DNA from: Chitinophagales bacterium
GTDB lineage: Bacteria; Bacteroidota; Bacteroidia; Chitinophagales; UBA2359
DNA: 16,417 nt
Direction of reading: 5' to 3'
Assembly (NCBI GenBank): GCA_020629335.1
Contig: JAHDDN010000080.1
Location: forward strand, 1 to 16,417
How positions within the stretch are numbered: position 1 is the stretch's first letter; every line of letters starts with the position of its first letter. The notes beneath the pieces were generated by a model. That model saw only the letters and a list, made by a program, of their open reading frames with translations. It had not been told where the DNA came from and searched no databases. This document shows positions 8,539-15,906 of this stretch, piece after piece. Made by a program: the position numbers and the translations under genes.

Positions 8539-9000
8539 TCAATCCCTAAATCTTTCAATTCTACGCATCTCTTTCGTTAATACAGAGATTACCTTATCAC
8601 GCAATTGAACTACTTGTTCTATACTTGTTTTGATTTTGCTCATGTCTTCTTTATTACGAGCCATTTGCTCTAAAGACCTGAATAAGGAGTCGGTATTTGT
8701 GGCGCCTACTAATGCGAAATTAGATTTTAGGCGGTGGGCTGTAAAGGCTATGCCTTCCCAATTTTGTGTATCTACGTAAGATTCCATTCTCGATATTTCA
8801 CTTGGAACCATACTGATAAATATGCCAAACATTTCATATACACATTTGAGGTTACAACTATAGAGATTATTTAAGTAATTGCCATCCAATGAAGGATCAA
8901 ATAAAAATCTTGGACGTTTACTTCTAACTCTTAATTGATAGTAGTCTACATTAGTCAAAAATCCTTGTTGTTCTCTTTTTAGGTTTCGTTCGGTACTCAT
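8539..9000 (-). CDS. Hpt-domain histidine phosphotransfer protein
   Basis: This encodes 153 residues. Residues about 40-150 fit a single Hpt four-helix domain. The motif AHRLKSNFALVGA has the phospho-acceptor His at residue 89 and Lys92, matching the family HxxKG/SxxxxxG pattern with Ser for Gly. By family, it would relay phosphate between a hybrid histidine kinase receiver and a response regulator in the cytoplasm. The first ~38 residues are basic and unlike the core domain, and include a stretch RVRSKRPRF. No kinase or regulator lies beside it, so it is an orphan and its partners are unknown. The start ATG at 9000 has no Shine-Dalgarno sequence but fits a Bacteroidota leader. The stop at 8539 faces the 6731 gene. 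Confidence 0.88.
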   Translation of the reverse strand: MSTERNLKREQQGFLTNVDYYQLRVRSKRPRFLFDPSLDGNYLNNLYSCNLKCVYEMFGIFISMVPSEISRMESYVDTQNWEGIAFTAHRLKSNFALVGATNTDSLFRSLEQMARNKEDMSKIKTSIEQVVQLRDKVISVLTKEMRRIERFRD

Positions 9001-9370
9001 GTCAAAAAATTTTATGTGCGGTAATATAAAAACTGATCGTTATAGCCGTACACACCTCGCCTATTCTTCAATAGCATATGAAGTCTATACGAACTAATAA
9101 ATCTTGGTTAAAAAGTCCTAATAAGGGGTTGATAAAACTTAGTAGTATAAAAAGATAAAATGCTTAAAAATGGTTTGCTTATCACTGTGGGTTCTGAATA
9201 TATATACGCTCATTTTTTGATTTCGTTGCGTTTTTGGAAAAAAAGTCACTTATTTTTTTTATTTAATATAACTATCATTATTATAATAATAATTCAATGA
9301 CGTTTAAAGATCATTCTCATCACTTTATTCATTAGGGAATGTTAAAAAGATAGCTTCATCATAAATTAGC
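9001..9370. other. AT-rich intergenic region upstream of the Hpt gene
   Basis: I see no gene or strong repeat in this stretch. It must hold the promoter of the Hpt gene, reading leftward, but no convincing TAnnTTTG box was found. Runs of T near 9212-9260 and an att/aat-rich patch near 9265-9296 are the only notable features. Confidence 0.6.
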
Positions 9371-9413
9371 AAAAAAAAATAAAGCCCGTACCGAATAATT
9401 TCGATACGGGCTT
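9371..9413 (-). terminator. Intrinsic terminator of the 800-residue T9SS protein gene
   Basis: Read on the minus strand, a 13-bp stem (9401-9413 with 9382-9394, one mismatch, AAGCCCGTA core) closes a 6-nt loop and is followed by a T-run (complement of the a-run 9371-9379). It begins 38 nt after the stop codon at 9452-9454. It is the clearest terminator in the window. Confidence 0.92.
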
Positions 9414-9451
9414 TTGCCTACTGCTTATTAAAATATTCTACTAAATTTATT

Positions 9452-11854
9452 TTATCGTACAGTTACTTTATCTACTAAACTACCTTCAGCAGTTTGGATA
9501 GTTAATAAATAAACGCCTGCATCTAAATCGCTTATATCAATGCTATTACTATCTATGTTAGTAGTATTGATAATTGTTCTTCCTTGAAGATCTGTAATTG
9601 TGATATTCGTCACCTCTTCTGTTAATCCATCAATGAATAAAACATCAGTGGCTGGATTAGGATAGATTGTTAAGTCATTATAAAGTGTCTCAATTGAAGT
9701 ACCGCCTTCTACATAGCCTGTCTCTGCTACTGCATTCAAGATAATTTCTTCCTCATCAGAACCGATTGCTCTAATGTTAGTAATCTCAACAGTAAACTCA
9801 GTCACTGCTTCGTTTTTACCTGCAATATTATCAATGATACCGATCATGCTACCAATAGAACCAGCACCACTCACATTCATTTGATCTTTTCTGGTAACAG
9901 CCATTTCAATTCGGCCATCTTCAGGGAATACTTTTTGAAGTAATAAAATATCTTCCATCACACCAATCCAGCTATCTTCTATATTGATTTGAACAGAAGC
10001 AGGATCAAATATTTCTACATCAAAGTTGACCGTAAATGCTACTCCATAAAATCCTTCTACATCAAGATTATCATCTCCTAACATGATTGGTGCAACTAAT
10101 TCATCCCCATCACTTAATTCATTTTCTGGTAGATCAACATAGAATCCTGGATCATCCGCTGTTGCTTCTGACTCACTTCCCGTCTTACCATGCGTTTCGC
10201 CGTAGTTAATATCAATCGCCTCAAAATCATCATCATTAATGACGCCATCACCATTACAATCAGCATAAGCTAAGTTAACATCATTAGCAAAGAATAAGTC
10301 CCAAGAAAGGGCATAATGCTCTTCCCATGCATTACCCTGCTCCCATCTTTCACTTCCATCAATTCCATAAGCAATACCAATGTTTAATAAATCTTCATTA
10401 TTAGCAATTCCATCATTGTTGGCATCACCTGGCCATACAACTAAAGTATCAACTGGGTTACCACCGCCGCCATTAACTGTAACATCTTGACAATACTCAC
10501 ACTCATTCATATTACTATAAGCTAATAAGCACACCGTATAATTACCTGCCGCTAGGTCAGCGGTTACAACATCTTCTCCTTCAAATGTATAGGTATTACC
10601 ATCAGCTCCAGTAATATACCACAAGTATTGAGCATTATCTAAATTAGAGTAGCCATATAATCCCAGATTACCATCCCAAGACTCATAACCAAATTCTACT
10701 TCACAATCTCCACCACCAGTACCTGGCTCAGTAATCAAAATCATCTCTTCTCCAGAGCACTCTATTCCATTTGCATCTATAACAGTAACAGCTACGAAAT
10801 ATTCCCCAAAATCAGGGAAGTCTATAACTGGGTAAGGTCCTTCATAAGTAGTTAACATACCATTACCCATATCTACCGTCCATAGATAACTAATCGGCCC
10901 TGTTAAAGCTCCGTTGATCTCCGCATAAAGTGTATGAGATAAATCATTACCTAATGAATCTGAAGGATAAGAATAGATACCAAAAATACTACAATCACCA
11001 GGACCATTATCACCAATCGTGATGTACTCACAGTAAAAATCACACTCTGTCATATCGTTATAGGCACTCGCACAAACTTCATACTCCCCCCAAGTTGTTG
11101 GGAAATAAACTTCTTCCCCTTCACCTGTATAAGCATCGCCTGTTGTTAGGTTATATGCCGAGTAGTATACTATTCCATTAGTCAAATCAGTATAACCATA
11201 AAGATTTAAACCAAAGTTAGGATCAATCTCATACTCAAAGGCTACAAAACAAGAGTCTACTGGATTAGTACCACCGCCAAACTCAACAAAACTACACCAA
11301 GTACAATTCAAACCATCAGCTCCTGTACCTGTCACACATATTTCCATGAATTCTGTATTAGATGGTGGCGTAAGTGTATACGAATCTCCTTCACCTAACT
11401 CGATTCCATCAGCACTCCATGAATAAACTGGATCAGCTAAATTTGAGTAACCATATAATACTATACCATTAGGTACTGTTTCATACTCATAACCAACAAT
11501 ACAATCATCTGGTGGAGTACTATCACCAACTGTAAATTCTGTACAGTCCTCACATCCTGTAACATCATTAAAAGCATATGCACAAGCATAATAATCTCCA
11601 TCAGGCAAATCTAAAGTAACCGTTTGACCATCTGCATCATAACTAAGCCCATTGGCACTCGAAACATACCAACCATAAGTGGCATTCGCAAGATCAGTTT
11701 GCGCAATTAAAGTAGTAGCCCCCATAGGATCAGTAAATACATCCATGAAGATATTGCATCCTAATGTGTCTATCTGCGCATCAGCAGTTTGGTTATTTAA
11801 TAAACATAAGCTAAGCAGGCAAATCATTATTAAAAGAAAATTCTTTGGTCTCAT
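9452..11854 (-). CDS. T9SS-exported protein: Cys-rich units, dockerin-like, cohesin-like, sorting domain
   Basis: This encodes 800 residues from ATG at 11854. A longer frame begins at a TTG (11911) that lies inside the promoter's -7 box, so I reject that start. Signal peptide 1-26 (...QTADA). Five beta-rich units follow at about 33-110, 118-192, 202-281, 288-375 (PKD-like) and 384-460. Most have an early Cys, a (V/I)C or AC near the end and CxxC (e.g. CEYC), suggesting disulfides. Two EF-hand-type loops, DANNDGIANNED (477-488) and DCNGDGVINDDD (532-543), form a dockerin-like segment split by about 43 residues. Residues 570-715 resemble a cohesin domain (GDELVAPIML, VEGFYGVAFTVNFD). Residues 723-800 are a type A T9SS sorting domain (IYPNPATD, LDAGVYLL). 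It is probably exported by T9SS and anchored on the surface. A close paralogue lies upstream at 12519. The ligand is unknown. Confidence 0.92.
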   Translation of the reverse strand: MRPKNFLLIMICLLSLCLLNNQTADAQIDTLGCNIFMDVFTDPMGATTLIAQTDLANATYGWYVSSANGLSYDADGQTVTLDLPDGDYYACAYAFNDVTGCEDCTEFTVGDSTPPDDCIVGYEYETVPNGIVLYGYSNLADPVYSWSADGIELGEGDSYTLTPPSNTEFMEICVTGTGADGLNCTWCSFVEFGGGTNPVDSCFVAFEYEIDPNFGLNLYGYTDLTNGIVYYSAYNLTTGDAYTGEGEEVYFPTTWGEYEVCASAYNDMTECDFYCEYITIGDNGPGDCSIFGIYSYPSDSLGNDLSHTLYAEINGALTGPISYLWTVDMGNGMLTTYEGPYPVIDFPDFGEYFVAVTVIDANGIECSGEEMILITEPGTGGGDCEVEFGYESWDGNLGLYGYSNLDNAQYLWYITGADGNTYTFEGEDVVTADLAAGNYTVCLLAYSNMNECEYCQDVTVNGGGGNPVDTLVVWPGDANNDGIANNEDLLNIGIAYGIDGSERWEQGNAWEEHYALSWDLFFANDVNLAYADCNGDGVINDDDFEAIDINYGETHGKTGSESEATADDPGFYVDLPENELSDGDELVAPIMLGDDNLDVEGFYGVAFTVNFDVEIFDPASVQINIEDSWIGVMEDILLLQKVFPEDGRIEMAVTRKDQMNVSGAGSIGSMIGIIDNIAGKNEAVTEFTVEITNIRAIGSDEEEIILNAVAETGYVEGGTSIETLYNDLTIYPNPATDVLFIDGLTEEVTNITITDLQGRTIINTTNIDSNSIDISDLDAGVYLLTIQTAEGSLVDKVTVR

Positions 11855-11901
11855 AACTGAATTTTTTATTGAAATTTTAATTTTGTTTTCTTTCGATAAT
11901 A

Positions 11902-11932
11902 CAAATATCAAACATTATTAAAGGCTTACAAA
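11902..11932 (-). promoter_or_regulatory. Bacteroidetes-type promoter of the 800-residue T9SS protein gene
   Basis: On the minus strand, TTTG (11929-11932) lies exactly 19 nt from GATATTTG (11902-11909), fitting the TTTG-N19-TAnnTTTG consensus apart from the first -7 base. Transcription would start near 11895, giving a leader of about 40 nt before ATG 11854. The leader is A-rich (AAAGAAAACAAAATT) without a Shine-Dalgarno sequence. Confidence 0.72.
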
Positions 11933-12193
11933 GAACTTTTCAAGGCATTTCTCGGATTTTTTTATTCTTACAAACAGAAATTATCAACAAAAACAAACAC
12001 TTCAAACAAAATTTTCTCGAAAATTATTTTTAGCCGACATTAAAAAAATGCTCCATTTCTACATATAAACAAGGATTTACACGCTTTTAAAGGGCAAACA
12101 CACCAATTAAAAAGGCTGACACATAGGTCGACCTCGATATTTTTCATCAAAAAAAGGGCCGACACAATGGTACAGCTCCTACATTATTTACTT
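11933..12193. other. Intergenic stretch with two REP-like motifs
   Basis: No gene is supported. Two related motifs, ggctgacacataggtcgac (from 12114) and ggccgacacaatggtacag (from 12157), match each other and the loop of the hairpin at 6587-6611 (cgcacacataggtagcg). They are degenerate copies of a small palindromic repeat lying next to copy 2 of the structured element. Confidence 0.5.
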
Positions 12194-12430
12194 ATTTGGG
12201 GCTTCCCCTGCGCTCGTAAAGGTGAGGTGCGTAGCACGAGCCAAATTATTCATCATTCATCATTATGCATTACTCATTGCAAGCGAAGCGCAGCCGTCGG
12301 GCTGTCCGCTCTCATGTGGCTATGCTCCTCCTACTCCACTAAGGCCCACTTGTCTCTTATTGGAGCCTGCGTGTGCCTAAGTTCCGTAAGTCGCAGCATG
12401 GCCGCCACATACCGCTTCCATCCCTAAGCC
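12194..12430 (-). repeat. Structured dispersed repeat, copy 2 (inverted relative to copy 1)
   Basis: Read on the minus strand, it starts with GGCTTAGGGATGG at 12430, keeps the block pattern of 6427-6564 down to 12297, then carries its own middle section, and ends in GGGGAAGCCCCAAAT (12208-12194). The middle section holds a 6-bp stem gctcgt (12212-12217)/acgagc (12236-12241), an inner gtgc-gta-gcac hairpin, and a tcat-rich patch (12249-12279). The stem 12322-12326/12395-12399 (atgct/agcat) replaces atggc/gccat of copy 1. The plus-strand frame across this region is not conserved in copy 1, so I do not call a gene. Confidence 0.7.
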
Positions 12431-12460
12431 AATTATTAACTGATTAAATTTCTAACTGAA

Positions 12461-12519
12461 AAACTGATTAACTGAAATATTTTCATTAGTAGTTTCTCAG
12501 TTATTCGGTTAGTCAGTTT
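12461..12519 (-). terminator. Possible terminator hairpin of the 1026-residue gene
   Basis: Arms 12461-12476 (aaactgattaactgaa) and 12504-12519 (ttcggttagtcagttt) match at 14 of 16 positions around a 27-nt loop, beginning at the stop codon. The sequence is a degenerate AACTGA repeat (also at 12454 and 12438). There is no T-run after the stem, so a terminator role is only possible. Confidence 0.35.
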
Positions 12520-15500
12520 TATCGTTCCAATACTATTTTTTCTAGCTGAACACCCTTTTCAGTAGTAATGCCTAATAGGTAAACCCCTGCATCCAATTCA
12601 CTCAAATCAATCACTTTATCTGTAACAGTTCTAAGTACGACTCTTCCTTGTATATCTGTTACCTCAATAGCAGCCATCTCAGTCAAGCCATCTACCAATG
12701 CTATTCCCTGCGTTGGATTAGGATACACTGACCATTTATTATCAAGTGATTCTATAGTCGTGCCTCCTTCTACATAGCCCGTTTCAGCAATCGTATTCAA
12801 TAATACTTCCTGCTCATCATTTCCGATGGCTCTAACATTACTGATCTCCACCGTAAATTCGGTTAATTCATTTTGCTTACCTGCAATATTATCAATAATA
12901 CCAATCATATTGGCAACTGGGCCTGCACCATCTACATTGATTTGGTTTTTTCTAGTAATAGCAATTTCTACTCGTCCCTCCTCAGGAAATGCTTTTTGTA
13001 TACTTAATAATTCATCTGCATTTCCTAACCAACTATCTTCCAATTGTATTTCTACCGAATTAGGGTCAAATATTTCTACATCAAACTCAAGGGTAAAAGC
13101 CATCCCATAAAATCCTTCAACCCCAATGTTAGCATCCCCTAACATTAAAGGAGCAATTAGCTCATCTCCATCGCTCAGTTCTTCTTCTGGGAGATCTACA
13201 TAAATAGTTGGATCATCCGCTGTAGCCTCTGACTCACTTCCTGTTTTGCCATGCGTTTCTCCATAATTGATGTCAATAGCATCAAAATCATCATCATTCA
13301 CTGTTCCATCACCATTACAATCCGCATAAGCCAAATTGATTTCATTGATGAAGTATAAATCCCAAGGCATAGCCACATAGCCTTGCCAATCTGTTCCCAT
13401 TTCTTCTCGCTCTACTCCACTAATGCCATAGGCAATACCAATATTAAGCAAGTCTTCATTATTCGCAATACCATCATTATTGGCATCACCAGGCCATACT
13501 AATAAAGTATCACCTGGATTAATAATATTAACCATTATATCTATACACTCATCACAGTAGTAGTCCCCATTAGGCAACCAGACCTCCACACATACTGCAT
13601 GTAATCCTTCCTCAAACTGATACATTGCATTTTGTTCTCCCACAAAAATATCGACGCCATCTACTGACCAGTTAAAAGCATAACTAGGAAAGTCTATAGG
13701 CGTACTTTGCACTTCAAAGAAATAAGTACCCTCTTCTCCTTCAGAAATATATATTTCACAGCCCGCTGTTCCTTGATCTTCAATGTCTACCAATACCTCA
13801 TAAGAACAACTCACCCCATTGGCATCTGTCAATTCAACCATTATATTATACTCTCCTGGCCCATCAAATATCACATCAGGAAAATCATTTGTGTAAGTAG
13901 TCGCTTCGCCAGTACTTAAATTGATAATAACCCAAACATAGGTTAATGGGTCTGTTAATAATGAAATATCGTAATCAACAGCTAAGGTATATTCATAAGC
14001 CATAGGATCTAAATCTTCCACCCAAATATCATAAATGACACAATCTTCTCCTCCTCCCGGACCAGTAACGACTATCTCCCCACAATAACTACAAAAATCA
14101 TTACTATTAGAGGCATCTAAACATACCTCATAAATCCCTGGCCCAAGTGGAAACACAGCAATCTCACCAGTCTCTCCAAAAAAGCCTACTGTCCAAGCAT
14201 AGTTTGGATCCTCCAAAGAAGAACTTCCATACAAAATCACCTCTCCATCTATTTCCTCATAATCAAAAGCCACCCAACAAGTATCTATTGGAGTCCCCCC
14301 ATTATCAATTGGTATATCTTCACAAACTTCACAAACATCTCCATTCGCATCAGTCACCAACATACAAACTGTAATTTCTACGGTATTAGGTGGCGGAATA
14401 AACGTAATAACATCTCCCTCCCCTACTATTTCACCAGTGTTAGATAATATCCATTCATAAGAAGGTATCTCAAGATCAGATGTGCCAAAAAAAGTCAGAA
14501 TACCATTTGGATTGACTTCATAGGTTAATGCACAATTAGGCTCAGTACCTCCCCCTCCATTATCAAGCGGTATATCTTCACAATACTCACAAGTTATATT
14601 ATTGATCTCATCATAAGCATTCACACAGATATTCATGAACTCGCCAATAGCTGGCGTTCCCACAGTCACGACTTCCCCAGAAGTTAAGTAAGCCCCATCC
14701 GTACTCCAATCATAATTAGCTACATCTAAATCTGAAGTAGCAGATAAAACAATAAAACCAGCAGCATCTAATACATAGTCAAAAACCACCTCACAATCTG
14801 TTGGATTAACATTCTCTATTGGTATCAATTCACAATATTCACAAGGTGCGTCAATCCCATTATCTACAAACATACAAAGAAACACGTCCTCAACATTAGG
14901 GGGTGGAATGAATGATACGCTTTGGTCTGTTCCGATAATATCCCCCATATCATTCACCCATGTATAATTAGCGGCATCCAAATCCGTTACCCCATATACC
15001 GTAATCAAGCCTGTTGCGTCTACTTCATATTCGAAGAAACAATAAGGATCATTATCGGGATTAATTGGTATATCTAAACAACTAGTACAAGTTTCTCCAC
15101 TCATATCAGTGATATTTAGACAAACTGGTAATTCGCTTATACTCATATCAGGGAAGAGTGTTATCGGGCTATCATCTCCATAGGATTCTCCTGTGATAGC
15201 ATTATACCACTCAAAAGTGGGTCCTACCATATCCGTAAGGGCAAACAAAATCACAGAATCATCAGCATTCAAACCATACTCAATTTCACAATAAGGATCA
15301 TCTCCACCAATGTCACTAATAGTAACAGTATCACAATATTCACATTCTGTATCATCATTGTAGGCCTGTACACATATATTGTAAGTACCTTCAGGCAAGG
15401 TGTTATTGGGCTCAATCAATGCCCCTTCAAATGTCAAAAGGCCATCTACATACCATACATATTGTGCATCCACAAGATCAGACTCTGCCATAATACTGAT

Positions 15501-15599
15501 TCCGCCAATCGCATTTTCATAAGCCTCAAAAGAACAGTCTTGTGCATAAGTTAATAAGCCAAAACACAGGCTCGCTACTAATAATATCAATGATTTCAT
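12519..15599 (-). CDS. T9SS-exported protein, larger paralogue: 8 Cys-rich units, dockerin-like, cohesin-like, sorting domain
   Basis: This encodes 1026 residues. Signal peptide 1-20 (MKSLILL...LTYAQ, then DCSF). Eight units lie at about 22-94, 104-178, 187-262, 269-345, 356-431, 441-511, 520-607 (PKD-like, no CxxC) and 614-691. Seven end in CxxC (CEYC, CTSC, CEYC, CEYC, CEVC, CSYC, CDEC), preceded by a VC or IC. Calcium-type loops are at 705-716 (DANNDGIANNED) and 760-771 (DCNGDGTVNDDD). A cohesin-like domain spans 797-942 and the T9SS sorting domain 950-1026 (VYPNPTQG, LDAGVYLL, ending KIVLER). From VWPGDANN onward it is roughly 70% identical by eye to the 800-residue neighbour. The N-terminal units are only similar in pattern, so the tail was duplicated or homogenised separately from the unit array. 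It is probably surface-attached; the partner is unknown. Confidence 0.93.
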   Translation of the reverse strand: MKSLILLVASLCFGLLTYAQDCSFEAYENAIGGISIMAESDLVDAQYVWYVDGLLTFEGALIEPNNTLPEGTYNICVQAYNDDTECEYCDTVTISDIGGDDPYCEIEYGLNADDSVILFALTDMVGPTFEWYNAITGESYGDDSPITLFPDMSISELPVCLNITDMSGETCTSCLDIPINPDNDPYCFFEYEVDATGLITVYGVTDLDAANYTWVNDMGDIIGTDQSVSFIPPPNVEDVFLCMFVDNGIDAPCEYCELIPIENVNPTDCEVVFDYVLDAAGFIVLSATSDLDVANYDWSTDGAYLTSGEVVTVGTPAIGEFMNICVNAYDEINNITCEYCEDIPLDNGGGGTEPNCALTYEVNPNGILTFFGTSDLEIPSYEWILSNTGEIVGEGDVITFIPPPNTVEITVCMLVTDANGDVCEVCEDIPIDNGGTPIDTCWVAFDYEEIDGEVILYGSSSLEDPNYAWTVGFFGETGEIAVFPLGPGIYEVCLDASNSNDFCSYCGEIVVTGPGGGEDCVIYDIWVEDLDPMAYEYTLAVDYDISLLTDPLTYVWVIINLSTGEATTYTNDFPDVIFDGPGEYNIMVELTDANGVSCSYEVLVDIEDQGTAGCEIYISEGEEGTYFFEVQSTPIDFPSYAFNWSVDGVDIFVGEQNAMYQFEEGLHAVCVEVWLPNGDYYCDECIDIMVNIINPGDTLLVWPGDANNDGIANNEDLLNIGIAYGISGVEREEMGTDWQGYVAMPWDLYFINEINLAYADCNGDGTVNDDDFDAIDINYGETHGKTGSESEATADDPTIYVDLPEEELSDGDELIAPLMLGDANIGVEGFYGMAFTLEFDVEIFDPNSVEIQLEDSWLGNADELLSIQKAFPEEGRVEIAITRKNQINVDGAGPVANMIGIIDNIAGKQNELTEFTVEISNVRAIGNDEQEVLLNTIAETGYVEGGTTIESLDNKWSVYPNPTQGIALVDGLTEMAAIEVTDIQGRVVLRTVTDKVIDLSELDAGVYLLGITTEKGVQLEKIVLER

Positions 15600-15633
15600 A
15601 AATTGGAAGTTAAGTTAGTATTCCTAAGACTTA

Positions 15634-15664
15634 CAAAGATGCCATTATATCTACACAATAAAAA
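15634..15664 (-). promoter_or_regulatory. Candidate promoter of the 1026-residue gene
   Basis: On the minus strand CATCTTTG (15634-15641) fits the -7 consensus except for its first base, and TTTT (15661-15664) lies 19 nt upstream at the -33 position. The leader would be about 28 nt. It has the same layout as the candidates for the other two large surface proteins, with a weak -33 box. Confidence 0.45.
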
Positions 15665-15906
15665 GAACTGATAAAGACAATAGTCAGATTTTTTATTGGC
15701 GTTGACTACAATAAAACACTGTTTATCAGCAAAGTGGCATGATCTTTTGTCGGATTTCATTCAAAAAACAGTCCAACACCAATGAGAAGGAGTAATGGCA
15801 GGAGTCACGAAAAAGACGCTGTTAACAAAGATAATTCTAATTTAATCAGCAGGAAAGTGTGCCGAAGGTAAAACAGAGCTGTATAAGCCTGTATTTTAAT
15901 GCAGGG
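15665..15906. other. Non-coding remnant region after the truncated kinase gene
   Basis: I translated this stretch leftward in all three minus frames and found short frames with early stops and no resemblance to a UbiB C-terminal lobe. A small imperfect inverted repeat, cctgtatt/aatgcagg, lies at 15889-15906, just after the kinase stop codon, but no T-run follows it. Confidence 0.5.

Noticed and set aside
9001..9370. Small RNA or small gene in the 370-bp AT-rich gap
   Set aside because: No conserved structure, terminator or coding frame was seen apart from the terminator at 9371-9413, which belongs to the next gene.
12167..12427. 86-codon plus-strand frame in the intergenic region
   Set aside because: It lies across copy 2 of the structured repeat, and the matching region of copy 1 does not keep the frame. 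Base changes follow stems, not codons.
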